From Enhydrobacter aerosaccus (GTDB taxonomy: Bacteria > Pseudomonadota > Alphaproteobacteria > Reyranellales > Reyranellaceae), in the NCBI GenBank assembly GCA_903832005.1, contig CAIKZO010000089.1:1-55837 (forward strand): a DNA stretch of 55,837 bases, read 5' to 3'. The notes beneath the pieces are model-generated. The model saw only the letters and a list, made by a program, of their open reading frames with translations, was not told the origin of the DNA and ran no database searches. Position numbers and translations under genes: made by a program. Positions 35,472 through 43,934 of this stretch are shown in pieces. Numbering within the stretch: position 1 is the stretch's first letter; every line of letters begins with the position of its first letter.

Positions 35472-35676
35472 TCTTCCCGCGCAGCGTTTCCAGCACATGG
35501 ACGCGCAGCGCGCTGGAGAGATTACCGGGACCGCCCTTTTTGTGGTCGATCTCGGCCACCAGGGCGTTGAGCGACAGCGCGCGGTCGCGGGCGATGGCCG
35601 TCAGCTCGTCCCAGAAAGCGTCCTCCAGGGTGATGCTGGTGTGGTGGCCGTCGATGGTAACCGAGCGTTTACGCAT
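35458..35676 (-). CDS. Ribbon-helix-helix protein (RHH_4 family)
   Basis: This 72-residue protein begins 'MRKRSVTIDGHHTSITLEDAFW', the RHH_4 pattern: a short beta strand for DNA contact, then two helices ('WDELTAIARDRALSLNALVAEID'). A longer start to 35724 exists but has no family likeness. Such proteins in alphaproteobacteria are often encoded near fumarase, SspB and DUF4169, which are all on this strand within this window. Whether it binds DNA is inferred from the fold only. Confidence 0.85.
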   Translation of the reverse strand: MRKRSVTIDGHHTSITLEDAFWDELTAIARDRALSLNALVAEIDHKKGGPGNLSSALRVHVLETLRGKISRA

Positions 35677-35730
35677 TTTTTGGGCCCTTTTATCGACTGT
35701 GACAGCGGCAAGACGTCCCCTCAAGCCGCC

Positions 35731-35759
35731 TTGCCGATGTCATGTGCCATGCGTATATA
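35731..35759 (+). promoter_or_regulatory. Candidate sigma-70-type promoter of typA
   Basis: TTGCCG (35731-35736) and TATATA (35754-35759) are separated by 17 bp. The typA ATG is at 35791, giving a leader of about 25 bases with a CCGGAAG ribosome site. Confidence 0.55.
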
Positions 35760-35790
35760 CGCCGCCACTTAACCCCCTCCGGAAGACAAA

Positions 35791-37620
35791 ATGGAAATCC
35801 GTAACGTCGCGATCATCGCGCACGTCGACCATGGCAAGACCACTCTCGTCGATTGCCTGCTGAAGCAGAGCGGCACGTTCCGCGAAAACCAGCAGGTGGC
35901 CGAGCGCGCCATGGATTCGAACGACCTCGAACGCGAGCGCGGGATCACCATCCTCGCGAAGGCCACTTCCGTCGAATGGAAGGGCACGCGCATCAACATC
36001 GTCGACACGCCAGGCCACGCCGACTTCGGCGGTGAGGTCGAGCGCATCCTGTCGATGGTCGACGGCGTCGTGCTGCTGGTCGATGCGGCCGAAGGGCCGC
36101 TGCCGCAGACCAAGTTCGTGCTCGGCAAGGCGCTGCGCCTGGGCCTGAAGCCGATCGTGCTGATCAACAAGGTCGACCGCTCCGACGCCCGCGCGCACGA
36201 AGTGCACGACGAGGTGTTCGATCTCTTCTCGGCGCTCGAAGCCACCGACGAGCAGCTCGACTTCCCGACGCTCTTCGCCTCGGCCCGCCAGGGCTGGGCC
36301 GCGACCTCGCTCGAGGCCGAGCACAAGGACATGGACCCGCTGTTCAGCCTGCTGGTCAATCACGTGCCGGCGCCGAAGGTCGATCCCGACCCCGCGTTCC
36401 GCATGCTCGTGACGACGCTCGAGGCCGACAACTTCCTGGGCCGCATTCTCACCGGCCGCATCCTGTCGGGCTCGATCAAGCCCAACACGATGGTCAAGGC
36501 GCTGGGCCGCGAGGGCAACGAGCTCGAGCAGACCCGCATCACGCGCATCCTGGCGTTCCGCGGCCTCGAGCGCGTGGCGCTCGAGCAGGCCGACGCTGGC
36601 GACATCGTGGCGATTGCCGGCATGAAGGTCGCTACCGTGGCCGACACGATCGGCGACATGACGATCACCGCGCCGATCAAGTCGCAGCCGATCGATCCGC
36701 CGACGCTCGCCATGACCTTCTCGGTCAACGATTCGCCGCTGGCCGGCACCGAAGGCGACAAGGTCACGACCCGCATGATCCGCGCGCGCCTGATGCGCGA
36801 GGGCGAGGGCAACGTCGCGATCCGCGTCAGCGACTCCGAAAACGCCGACTCCTATGAAGTCGCCGGCCGTGGCGAACTCCAGCTCGGCGTGCTGATCGAG
36901 ACGATGCGCCGCGAGGGCTTCGAGCTCGCCGTCGGCCGTCCGAAGGTCCTGTTCAAGACCGATCCGACCACCGGCCAGCGTCTGGAGCCGATCGAGGAAG
37001 TCGTGATCGACGTCGACGACGCCTACACTGGCGCCGTCGTCGAGCAGATCTCGATTCGCAAGGGCGAGCTGCAGGACATGCGTCCGTCGGGCGCCGGCAA
37101 GACCCGCCTGGTGTTCTACGCACCGTCGCGCGGCCTGATCGGCTATCACGGCGAATTCCTGACCGACACGCGCGGCACCGGCGTCATGAACCGCCTGTTC
37201 CACGAGTACGGCCCCTATCGCGGCCCGATCGCCGGCCGCCGTAACGGCGCGCTGATCGCCAACGCGCCGGGCAACGCGGTGACGTACGCGATGTGGAACC
37301 TCGAAGAGCGTGGTCCGATGTTCATCGATCCGGGCGTTCCGGTGTACATGGGCATGATCATCGGCGAGCACAGCCGCGGCAACGACCTCGAGGTCAACGT
37401 GCTGAAGGGCAAGCAGCTCACCAACATCCGCGCCGCCGGCAAGGATGAGGCCGTGAAGCTGACGCCGCCGCGCAAGATGTCCCTCGAGCAGGCGATCGCC
37501 TACATCGAGGAAGACGAGCTGGTCGAAATCACGCCGAAGTCGATCCGTCTGCGCAAGCGCTTCCTCAACAACGAGGATCGCAAGCGCGCCAAGAAGCAGT
37601 CCTCCGCTGCGGCGGAATAA
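35791..37620 (+). CDS. typA: Translational GTPase TypA/BipA
   Basis: This 609-residue ribosome-binding GTPase helps growth under stress and late 50S assembly. G1 (AHVDHGKTT), G2 (RGITI), G3 (DTPGH) and G4 (NKVD) are in the first 140 residues, and 'GRGELQLGVLIETMRREGFEL' and 'YHGEFLTDTRGTGVMN' follow in the later domains, the latter specific for BipA. The C-terminal Lys-rich tail ends 'KKQSSAAAE'. A good promoter lies upstream. A small coiled-coil gene follows 14 bases later. Confidence 0.97.
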   Translation: MEIRNVAIIAHVDHGKTTLVDCLLKQSGTFRENQQVAERAMDSNDLERERGITILAKATSVEWKGTRINIVDTPGHADFGGEVERILSMVDGVVLLVDAAEGPLPQTKFVLGKALRLGLKPIVLINKVDRSDARAHEVHDEVFDLFSALEATDEQLDFPTLFASARQGWAATSLEAEHKDMDPLFSLLVNHVPAPKVDPDPAFRMLVTTLEADNFLGRILTGRILSGSIKPNTMVKALGREGNELEQTRITRILAFRGLERVALEQADAGDIVAIAGMKVATVADTIGDMTITAPIKSQPIDPPTLAMTFSVNDSPLAGTEGDKVTTRMIRARLMREGEGNVAIRVSDSENADSYEVAGRGELQLGVLIETMRREGFELAVGRPKVLFKTDPTTGQRLEPIEEVVIDVDDAYTGAVVEQISIRKGELQDMRPSGAGKTRLVFYAPSRGLIGYHGEFLTDTRGTGVMNRLFHEYGPYRGPIAGRRNGALIANAPGNAVTYAMWNLEERGPMFIDPGVPVYMGMIIGEHSRGNDLEVNVLKGKQLTNIRAAGKDEAVKLTPPRKMSLEQAIAYIEEDELVEITPKSIRLRKRFLNNEDRKRAKKQSSAAAE

Positions 37621-37634
37621 CCAGGAAAGTAAAC

Positions 37635-38009
37635 TTGAAGAACCAAGGACTTACGTTCGCCGACCGGCTCGAAACGGCCGCAAAAGCCAAGCAGGCACTC
37701 CTCGAAAAGGCGCGCCAGAAGGATCCGACCAACGATCCCGAGTTCGCCGCCCGCCAGGCCGCCCGAGTCGAGGCAGCCAGAATTCGTGAGGCGCGCGAAA
37801 CCGAGAAGCGCGAAGCCAAGGCCGCCGAACAGGCGCGCGTGAAGGCTGAGCGCGAGGCCGAGGCTGCCCGCAAGGCTGCCGAAGCCGAGGCCGAGGCCGA
37901 GCGCATCCGCGCCGGCAAGCGCCCGGTATCGAAGCCTGCGCTGTCGGCCGCCGAGCAGAAGGCGGTCCGCGACGCCCGCTACGCCGCCCGCAAGGCGCGC
38001 AAGAAGTAG
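37635..38009 (+). CDS. DUF6481 family coiled-coil protein
   Basis: The 124-residue protein starts with TTG after AGGAAAG and opens 'MKNQGLTFADRLETAAKAKQ', the DUF6481 pattern. Residues 40-105 are a long Ala-, Glu- and Arg-rich helix with heptad character. The tail is strongly basic ('RKARKK'). It lies 14 bases after typA and is probably its cotranscript. Its function is unknown; an RNA or ribosome association is only a guess from charge and context. Confidence 0.78.
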   Translation: MKNQGLTFADRLETAAKAKQALLEKARQKDPTNDPEFAARQAARVEAARIREARETEKREAKAAEQARVKAEREAEAARKAAEAEAEAERIRAGKRPVSKPALSAAEQKAVRDARYAARKARKK

Positions 38010-38011
38010 CT

Positions 38012-38060
38012 GGAGACTGCCCGCAGTCTCTAGAGACTGCCCGCAGTCTCTAGAGACTGC
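38012..38060. repeat. 20-bp palindromic unit in tandem
   Basis: The unit TAGAGACTGCCCGCAGTCTC occurs as a first copy with TGG for TAG (38011-38030), a full copy (38031-38050) and a half copy (38051-38060). Each unit is self-complementary (GAGACTGC/GCAGTCTC). It may act as a bidirectional transcription end between the DUF6481 and VOC genes. It supplies the last codons and the stop of the VOC gene. Confidence 0.7.
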
Positions 38061-38727
38061 CAGTCAGCGTTGCGCGCTGGCTGATCTCGATGTGATTGCC
38101 ATCGGGATCGCAGACGAAGGCATAGCGTACCGTATCGCCCAGTACGCGCGGCTCGCCTCCCGAGGCGCCGCCGCGGGCCAGGATACCTTCGTACTCGGCC
38201 AGGCAGTCCCAGATCTGCACGGTCATGTAGCGATAGCCCGGCCCGCGCCATTGCGTGCCGCGGTGCTCGACCTTGCCGCGCTCCGTCACCACCACGAGGG
38301 AGTCGCCGCAGCGATAGCGTCCGTCGCCGGCGCGCTTGAACTGCATGACGTGGGTCCAGAAGCGGTCGTGCGCCGTGGGATCGTTGACCTTGAGCAGGAT
38401 CGCGATGCCTTCGACGCCGTGCGTGCCCTTGGGCACCAGGATTACCTTGTTGCCGTCGGGATCGCTCAGCATCCGCTCAGATGACAGGCCCTCCCGGGCG
38501 ATGCCCAGCCCCACGATGCCAGACGGCGGCACATCGGGCAGCGGGTCGCGCGAATGGTTCATTTTCAGGATCGAGCCGTTCATGTAATGGCGATGCTGCT
38601 GCACGCCGCCGCCCACCTTGCCCATGTGGTCGTAGGGCAGGCCCACCGTCTGCTGCCAGAAGGCGAGTTGCTCCTCGCGCTTCGTCGAGAACAGGCCGAC
38701 GTCGAGATGCTGTTTGGCGAGTTTCAT
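38050..38727 (-). CDS. VOC superfamily protein (glyoxalase/dioxygenase fold), two modules
   Basis: The 225-residue protein contains two paired beta-alpha-beta-beta-beta modules: residues 3-100 ('KQHLDVGLFSTKREEQLAFW' to 'DPDGNKVILVPKG') and 105-220 (ending 'CDPDGNHIEISQR'). The metal-ligand His and Glu of the vicinal oxygen chelate fold fit His8 and Glu in 'HIEIS'. The DPDGN repeats mark the turn before the last strand of each module. The reaction is not evident. The last residues (GSL) and stop come from the tandem palindrome. Confidence 0.85.
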   Translation of the reverse strand: MKLAKQHLDVGLFSTKREEQLAFWQQTVGLPYDHMGKVGGGVQQHRHYMNGSILKMNHSRDPLPDVPPSGIVGLGIAREGLSSERMLSDPDGNKVILVPKGTHGVEGIAILLKVNDPTAHDRFWTHVMQFKRAGDGRYRCGDSLVVVTERGKVEHRGTQWRGPGYRYMTVQIWDCLAEYEGILARGGASGGEPRVLGDTVRYAFVCDPDGNHIEISQRATLTGSL

Positions 38728-38968
38728 GGCTGCGATGCCCGCGCGAGAGGTGGAAAACCAGATCCGTTGCAGCCGAAACTATCTCAGGACTCGTGCGGAA
38801 GGCATTGATTCGGTGACTCGAATCCCCGTTCCCTGCGTCAGAATAGCCGGAAACAAACCATACAAAGCGCGTTGGGACTCCGCCTTTATTGGGTTTTAGA
38901 ACGGTCGTGGGTGAAGGGGCCGACCGGATGGGGATCCGCCGGCCAAAAATGTGGGAAGGGTAATTCCA

Positions 38969-39520
38969 ATGTCGATTCGCGCCATCATTGGCACGGTCGC
39001 CGTGCTTGCGGGCTTCGTTGTCCTCGAGCATTCGGTCGACGCCAGCACCGGCCAGGCCGGTTCGTGCAAGGCAACACAGGCGTACGCAACGCTCCATCCG
39101 GGCGACCGGATCGTGGTACGCGCGCAACCGACGCCGGAAGCTCCGGTGCTGGGCATGATCTCGGCCGAGAAGGGCACCGACATCACCACCACGGTGGTGA
39201 CGATGAACGCCAGCATGAGCGGCTGGGCGCGCATCGCGCTCAACACGGCCAAGGACTACACCGCGGCCGATGGCATCGAGACTCCGTCGTTCGGCTGGAT
39301 CCCGGCCGACCAGCTCGCGGTCGACAGCCGCGTCGACGGCACGATCACGACCTATAGCCGGCCGAGCCTGATCGGCGTGGTCACCGGCACGATCGACAAC
39401 GACAACATGAAGTTTCGCGTACTCGGTTGCCGTGGCGAGCTGCTGCAGGTGATCAACGAGAGCCGGGGCAACACCTGGATCGACAAATGGTGCTCCAAGG
39501 CGGAAGGCTGCCGGAGCTAA
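38969..39520 (+). CDS. Secreted protein with an SH3-like domain, function unknown
   Basis: The 183-residue protein has a signal or anchor segment (residues 4-20) and then an SH3b-like stretch, residues 40-105: 'RIVVRAQPTPEAPVLGMISAEKG' and 'WARIALN', followed by 'FGWIPADQLAVDS'. The C-terminal part has four Cys (two pairs possible) and 'NTWIDKWCSK'. Bacterial SH3 domains often bind cell-wall peptides. I do not recognise a named family. The ATG at 38969 follows GGAAGGG. A strong terminator follows the gene. Confidence 0.7.
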   Translation: MSIRAIIGTVAVLAGFVVLEHSVDASTGQAGSCKATQAYATLHPGDRIVVRAQPTPEAPVLGMISAEKGTDITTTVVTMNASMSGWARIALNTAKDYTAADGIETPSFGWIPADQLAVDSRVDGTITTYSRPSLIGVVTGTIDNDNMKFRVLGCRGELLQVINESRGNTWIDKWCSKAEGCRS

Positions 39521-39591
39521 CGACTTTTAGAGTTTGGGAAGCGGCGCCCGATCCATCTGGGGATTTGGAGCGAGCGTCGTGGGACAGCACG

Positions 39592-39627
39592 GAACCCCGG
39601 AGGGTAACCTCCGGGGTTCTTCCTTTT
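39592..39627 (+). terminator. Rho-independent terminator
   Basis: GAACCCCGGAGG (39592-39603) and CCTCCGGGGTTC (39608-39619) form a perfect 12-bp stem with a GTAA loop, followed by TTCCTTTTT. It ends the SH3-like gene and isolates the toxin-antitoxin pair. Confidence 0.88.
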
Positions 39628-39638
39628 TGGGCAGACCT

Positions 39639-39667
39639 TTGACTTGGATTCGGTTGCCCTATATTCT
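39639..39667 (+). promoter_or_regulatory. Candidate promoter of the toxin-antitoxin operon
   Basis: TTGACT (39639-39644) is followed by TATTCT (39662-39667) at 17 bp, or TATATT at 39660-39665 with a shorter spacer. The operator dyad at 39666-39699 begins at the -10. Confidence 0.5.
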
Positions 39668-39699
39668 TACCATACTTTGATCGATCAAAAGAGGGTAAG
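39666..39699. promoter_or_regulatory. 34-bp dyad, candidate toxin-antitoxin autoregulatory operator
   Basis: A perfect inner palindrome TTTGATCGATCAAA (39676-39689) is framed at equal 4-bp distances by CTTACC (39666-39671) and GGTAAG (39694-39699). It lies between the -10 and the antitoxin ATG at 39702 and overlaps the ribosome site (GAGGG). This double dyad suits two antitoxin dimers or a toxin-antitoxin octamer. Confidence 0.65.
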
Positions 39700-39701
39700 C
39701 C

Positions 39702-39914
39702 ATGTCAGACACCGCTACTCTTTCGTCGAAGTTCCAAATCTCCATTCCCAAGACCGTCCGCACGGCGCGGCAGTGGAAAGCCGGCCAAGAATTCGCGTTT
39801 ATTCCGAAGGGAACGGGTGTGCTGCTCGTTCCGGTTCCGGGAGTCATGGAACTCGCTGGAATCGCGAAGGGCGCAAAGCCCAGGAACTATCGGGATCGTA
39901 AAGACCGGTTTTGA
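39702..39914 (+). CDS. vapB: AbrB/SpoVT-type antitoxin (VapB)
   Basis: This 70-residue protein has a swapped-hairpin AbrB fold at its start: 'ATLSSKFQISIPKTVRTARQWKAGQEFAF' (in parts), the typical order of strand, 'IPK' turn, and helix. The C-terminal 'MELAGIAKGAKPRNYRDRKDRF' tail should wrap into the toxin active site, with Arg near the metal site. It is expected to repress its own promoter through the dyad just upstream. Its TGA overlaps the toxin ATG by one base. Confidence 0.92.
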   Translation: MSDTATLSSKFQISIPKTVRTARQWKAGQEFAFIPKGTGVLLVPVPGVMELAGIAKGAKPRNYRDRKDRF

Positions 39915-40294
39915 TGCGTCTCGTCGACACTTCGGCCTGGATCGAGTGGCTGATCGCGTCACCGACCGGCAAAAAACTCAAGTCTGCCATTCCGGCGCGT
40001 GAGGAATGGCTGGTGCCGACAATAGTGCAGCTCGAGCTTTCCAAATGGCTCGCCCGCGAAGTCGGCGAGGAAAAGGCTGATCAGGCCATCGCCTTTACGC
40101 AAATGTGCGTCATCGCTCCGCTCGACACTAAAATTGCGCTATCGGCCGCAGAACTCTGCGTCAGGCACAAGCTCGCGACGGCGGACGCAATCGTCTATGC
40201 GACCGCCCTGGAGCACGGCGCGGACCTTCTAACGTGCGACTCCCATTTCGACGGCCTTCCGGGCGTGACCTTCGTCGCGAAAGCTACCGCCTGA
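39914..40294 (+). CDS. vapC: PIN-domain ribonuclease toxin (VapC)
   Basis: This 126-residue endoribonuclease has the four acidic PIN residues in place: D5 ('LVDTSAW'), E41 ('QLELSKW'), D91 ('TADAIVYAT') and D109 ('TCDSHF'). They hold Mg2+ or Mn2+ and cut RNA; many VapC toxins cut tRNA or rRNA. The ATG at 39914 overlaps the antitoxin stop (TGATG); the TTG one codon earlier is less likely. The gene ends 6 bp before the convergent fumarase gene. All residues are intact, so the toxin should be active. Confidence 0.93.
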   Translation: MRLVDTSAWIEWLIASPTGKKLKSAIPAREEWLVPTIVQLELSKWLAREVGEEKADQAIAFTQMCVIAPLDTKIALSAAELCVRHKLATADAIVYATALEHGADLLTCDSHFDGLPGVTFVAKATA

Positions 40295-40300
40295 TCTTCG

Positions 40301-41917
40301 TTAGATCTTGAGGTCGCTGAAGAAGTCGTTGCCCTTGTCGTCGGTGATGATGAAGGCGGGGAAGTTCACGACCTGGATGCGCCAGATCGCTTCCATGCCG
40401 AGCTCCGGATATTCCAGCACCTCGACCTTCTTGATCACGTCCTGCGCCAGGATCGCGGCCGGGCCGCCGATCGAGCCGAGGTAAAAGCCCTTGTGCTTCT
40501 TGCAGGCGTCGACGACCTGCTTCGAGCGGTTTCCCTTGGCCAGCATGACCATCGAGCCACCGGCGGCCTGGAACATGTCGACGTAGCTGTCCATGCGGCC
40601 GGCCGTGGTCGGGCCGAACGAGCCCGAGGCCATGCCGTCCGGCGTCTTGGCCGGACCGGCGTAATAGACCGGGAACTGCTTGAAGTAGTCGGGCAGGCCC
40701 TGGCCCGCGTCGAGCCGTTCCTTGAGCTTCGCATGGGCGCTGTCGCGCGCCACGATCAAGGTGCCGGTGAGGTTCACGCGCGTCTTCACCGGATGCTGGG
40801 TCAGCACTGACAGCGTGTGCGCCATGCCCTTGTCGAGATCGACCGAAACGACCGAGCCCGAGAGCTGCTGGGGCTCGACCTCGGGCAGGAACTGCGCCGG
40901 ATTGTGCTCGAGCTGCTCCAGGAAGATGCCGTCCTTGGTGATCTTGCCGACGGCCTGGCGGTCGGCCGAGCAGGACACGCCGATGCCGATCGGCACCGAG
41001 GCGCCGTGGCGGGCGATGCGGATCACGCGCACGTCATGGCAGAAATACTTTCCGCCGAACTGCGCGCCGACGCCCATCTGGCGCGTCAGCTCCAGCACCT
41101 TCTTTTCCATCTCGCGGTCGCGAATGGCGACGCCCTTGTTATTGCCCTCGCTCGGCAGGTCGTCGTAGTAGCGCGTCGAAGCGAGCTTCACCGTCTTGAG
41201 GTTCATCTCGGCCGAGGTGCCGCCGATCACGATCGCCAGGTGATAGGGCGGGCAGGCCGCGGTGCCGAGGGTGCGGATCTGGGTGTCGAGGAATTTCAGC
41301 AAGGCGGCCTCGTTCAGCACCGCCGGCGTCTGCTGGTGCAGGTAGCTCTTGTTGGCCGAGCCGCCGCCCTTGGCGATGAACAGGAATTTGTAGGCATCGC
41401 CGTCGGTCGCGTAGATGTCGACCTGGGCCGGCAGGTTGGTGCCGGTCTGCACTTCCTTGAACATCGAGATCGGCGAGACCTGCGAGTAGCGGAGGTTGGT
41501 CTCGGTGTAGGTCTTGTAGACGCCCTCGGCGATCGCGGCCTCGTCGCCGCCGCCGGTCCAAACCTGCTGGCCCTTCTTGCCCATGACGATCGCGGTGCCG
41601 GTGTCCTGGCACATCGGCAGCACGCCGCCTGCGGAAATGTTGGCGTTCTTCAGGAGCTCGAGCGCCACGTACTTGTCGTTGGGCGAGGCCTCGCCATCGT
41701 CGAGGATGTTCTTGAGCTGCTGGAGATGGCCCGGTCGCAGGAGGTGCGAGATGTCGTGGAAGGCCGCTGCCGTCAGCAGGGTCAGTGCCTTCGGATCGAC
41801 GGTCAGCACGTCGCGGCCGTTGAACTTGGTGACGCTCACATAGTCGGAGCTGAGCTTGCGGTACGGCGTCTTGTCTTCGCCGTGCGGAAACATTTCCTGG
41901 AACTGGAATTCGGGCAT
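40301..41917 (-). CDS. fumA: Fumarate hydratase class I, iron-sulfur type
   Basis: This 538-residue enzyme interconverts fumarate and malate in the citric acid cycle with an oxygen-labile 4Fe-4S cluster. The cluster ligands fit C103 ('LPMCQDTG'), C222 ('TAACPPYH') and C315 ('GVSCSADR'). The N- and C-terminal halves are fused in one chain, as in E. coli FumA/FumB. '[34 protein letters not shown]' (in parts) is the C-terminal catalytic region. The ATG at 41917 follows GAGGGAG; a longer start to 41947 is unneeded. It lies 51 bp after the sspB stop on the same strand. Confidence 0.95.
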   Translation of the reverse strand: MPEFQFQEMFPHGEDKTPYRKLSSDYVSVTKFNGRDVLTVDPKALTLLTAAAFHDISHLLRPGHLQQLKNILDDGEASPNDKYVALELLKNANISAGGVLPMCQDTGTAIVMGKKGQQVWTGGGDEAAIAEGVYKTYTETNLRYSQVSPISMFKEVQTGTNLPAQVDIYATDGDAYKFLFIAKGGGSANKSYLHQQTPAVLNEAALLKFLDTQIRTLGTAACPPYHLAIVIGGTSAEMNLKTVKLASTRYYDDLPSEGNNKGVAIRDREMEKKVLELTRQMGVGAQFGGKYFCHDVRVIRIARHGASVPIGIGVSCSADRQAVGKITKDGIFLEQLEHNPAQFLPEVEPQQLSGSVVSVDLDKGMAHTLSVLTQHPVKTRVNLTGTLIVARDSAHAKLKERLDAGQGLPDYFKQFPVYYAGPAKTPDGMASGSFGPTTAGRMDSYVDMFQAAGGSMVMLAKGNRSKQVVDACKKHKGFYLGSIGGPAAILAQDVIKKVEVLEYPELGMEAIWRIQVVNFPAFIITDDKGNDFFSDLKI

Positions 41918-41968
41918 GCGTACTCCCTCGCGGAACGCGCTTCCCATGCTGCAAAAGCGATGTTTCGT

Positions 41969-42493
41969 CTACTTCTTTCGGAAGCTGTCGAGCTTGACGA
42001 TCTTGGAGGCGGCGTCCTCGGGCTTGGCCTCCGCGTCCGGTTCCGCCGCGGCGATCTCGGACTTCGGCTTGGGCTCGGGCGTCGGCAGAGGCGTCGGCGC
42101 GGTCGGCAGTGCCGACTTCTCGATGAGATTGCCCGCCTTGTCCTTGCGGTCGAACTGCAGGCCGAAGCGCACCGACGGGTCGACGAAGGCCGACAGCGCC
42201 ATGAACGGCACCTTGATGTGCTCCTGCTGCTTGTTGAAGCTCACCGTCACTTCGAAGGATTCTTCGCCGATGATCAGGTCCCAGTACTGGTGCTGGAGCA
42301 CGATCGTCATCTCTTCCGGATATTTGGCGAGCAAATAGTCCGGTATCTCGACGCCCGGATCGGTGCTGCGGAACGAGATGTAGAAATGGTGCGATCCCGG
42401 CAGGCCTTTTTCAGCGACCTGCACGAGCACGCGCTTCACCACGCTGCGCAGCGCATCGTCGACGAGAGCGTCGTAATGAAAGCGATCGTTCAT
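41969..42493 (-). CDS. sspB: ClpXP adaptor protein SspB (alpha type)
   Basis: This 174-residue adaptor delivers tmRNA-tagged peptides to ClpXP. 'FHYDALVDDALRSVVKRVL', 'FYISFRSTDPGVEIPDYL' and 'QYWDLIIGEESFEVTVSF' are the alphaproteobacterial SspB core. A Pro-, Glu- and Ala-rich linker of about 40 residues leads to 'SKIVKLDSFRKK', the short C-terminal motif that docks on ClpX. The ATG at 42493 gives the usual 'MNDRFHYD' start. It lies 88 bp downstream of the tmRNA coding piece on the same strand. Confidence 0.94.
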   Translation of the reverse strand: MNDRFHYDALVDDALRSVVKRVLVQVAEKGLPGSHHFYISFRSTDPGVEIPDYLLAKYPEEMTIVLQHQYWDLIIGEESFEVTVSFNKQQEHIKVPFMALSAFVDPSVRFGLQFDRKDKAGNLIEKSALPTAPTPLPTPEPKPKSEIAAAEPDAEAKPEDAASKIVKLDSFRKK

Positions 42494-42580
42494 GTGCCTG
42501 TCGGAAACTTTCACCGAGCATCGGCTCGGGGTTGCGGAGAGTCAACGCTGGCAATAGCGCGCGAAGACGCGAAAGGAAAG

Positions 42581-42960
42581 TGGGGGGCTTCTGTTGCCCG
42601 GTGCCCCCCGAACCGCGCTTACGTCCGCTGTTTAGGCGGCAGCAGCGAGTGTAACGGTGTTATCGTTAGCACTTGTGTGTGGTCCGTTGCGGCGGAACCA
42701 TACCGGGCAAAAACCGCGCCTTTACCACGCCCGTCGATCCTAGTTCGCCCCCACAAGCCCCGCCCGCGAACGGTTGGGGTGAATGGTGGAGGCGCCGGGT
42801 ACTGCCCCCGGGTCCGAAACGCTTATGCCACGCGGTGTTTATCGCCATAGTCGGTTGCCCGACGGGACCAATATAGGCGCATCCGTTGGCATTTTGAAGG
42901 CGCGCCGTAGCGGTGAATCCTTCCCATTTATTTCCCCATGGTGGCCGGAACCTTCGGTCC
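42581..42960 (-). ncRNA. ssrA: Two-piece, circularly permuted tmRNA (SsrA)
   Basis: On the minus strand the acceptor piece comes first and ends CTCCACCA, with CCA at 42786-42784. A spacer of about 31 nt is removed, and the coding piece starts about 42752 with GGGGGCG, which pairs with CGCCTCC of the acceptor piece (one G-U) to make the tRNA-like stem. The tag frame 42670-42632 encodes ANDNTVTLAAAA followed by TAA. A GGGGGGC/GCCCCCC helix (42609-42582) closes the coding piece. tmRNA rescues stalled ribosomes. The 5' end of the acceptor piece (about 42955) is not resolved. This fills the stretch between sspB and thyX. Confidence 0.93.
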
Positions 42961-42994
42961 CTAGAGTCCGGCGCAACCAAGGAAAGCGACGACG

Positions 42995-43930
42995 ATGCCC
43001 CTTTCGACCGACCAGCAGGCTGAAATCGACCAGGCGCGCGGCGAGGCTCTGACGACGCGCCGGGCCGTCGCGCCCGCGCTCGAGGAAATTCTCTACAAGG
43101 CGATCCCGCTGCTCGATCACGGCTTCGTCCGCGTGATCGACTACATGGGCGACGATGCCGCCGTCGTGCAGGCCGCCCGCGTGAGCTACGGCCGCGGCAC
43201 CAAAAAGGTGAGCGAGGACAAGGGCCTCATCAACTACCTGATGCGCCACCGGCACACGACGCCGTTCGAGATGTGCGAGATCAAGTACCACGTGAAGCTG
43301 CCGATCTTCGTCGCGCGCCAGTGGATCCGCCATCGCACCGCCAACGTGAACGAATATTCCGCGCGCTACTCGATCCTCGACAACGAATTCTACATGCCGA
43401 AGCCCGAGCAGCTCGCGTCGCAGAGCGCGAACAACCGCCAGGGCCGTGACGCGGTGTTGACCGGCAAGGAAGCCGAGCGCGTGTTCGACATCCTCAAGAA
43501 GGATTCCGAACTGGTCTACGAACACTACATGGAGATGCTGAACGAAGGAGAGGCGGGCACCCCGCTCGATCCCGAGCGTTCCGGCCTGGCGCGCGAGCTG
43601 GCGCGCATGAACCTGTCGCTCTCCTTCTATACCCAGTGGTACTGGAAGACGAACCTCCACAATCTGATGCATTTCCTGTCGCTGCGCGCCGACGCCCATG
43701 CGCAGTACGAGATCCGCGTCTACGCCGACGTGATGATCGACACGATGAAGCGCTGGACGCCGATCTGCCACGACGCCTTCCTGGAATACCGCATGGGCGG
43801 GGCGCACCTGTCGAAGACGGGCTTAGCCGCGATCAAGCGCATGATCGGGGGCGAGAAGGTCGACCAGAAGTCGAGCGGCCTCAATCCGCGCGAGTGGCGC
43901 GAGCTGATGAACTCCCTCGGCATCGAGTAA
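42995..43930 (+). CDS. thyX: Flavin-dependent thymidylate synthase ThyX
   Basis: This 311-residue enzyme makes dTMP from dUMP with FAD and methylenetetrahydrofolate. The ThyX signature [15 protein letters not shown] is exact (RHRxxxxNExSxRY type), and 'HRHTTPFE' precedes it. '[20 protein letters not shown]' is the C-terminal folate and nucleotide region. The ATG at 42995 follows AAGGAAAG. No thyA gene is visible here. It is divergent from the tmRNA gene, and the GNAT gene begins 4 bases after its stop. Confidence 0.96.
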   Translation: MPLSTDQQAEIDQARGEALTTRRAVAPALEEILYKAIPLLDHGFVRVIDYMGDDAAVVQAARVSYGRGTKKVSEDKGLINYLMRHRHTTPFEMCEIKYHVKLPIFVARQWIRHRTANVNEYSARYSILDNEFYMPKPEQLASQSANNRQGRDAVLTGKEAERVFDILKKDSELVYEHYMEMLNEGEAGTPLDPERSGLARELARMNLSLSFYTQWYWKTNLHNLMHFLSLRADAHAQYEIRVYADVMIDTMKRWTPICHDAFLEYRMGGAHLSKTGLAAIKRMIGGEKVDQKSSGLNPREWRELMNSLGIE

Positions 43931-43934
43931 GCGG

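Noticed and set aside
38011..38060. A possible small CRISPR array.
   Set aside because: The 20-bp units are directly adjacent, self-complementary and have no spacers.
42784..42850. A possible tRNA ending in CCA on the minus strand.
   Set aside because: It has a T-arm and CCA but no anticodon arm; it is the acceptor piece of the two-piece tmRNA.
42666..42980. Short open frames within the sspB-thyX gap.
   Set aside because: They lie inside the tmRNA gene, whose acceptor stem, CCA end and tag frame explain the sequence better.
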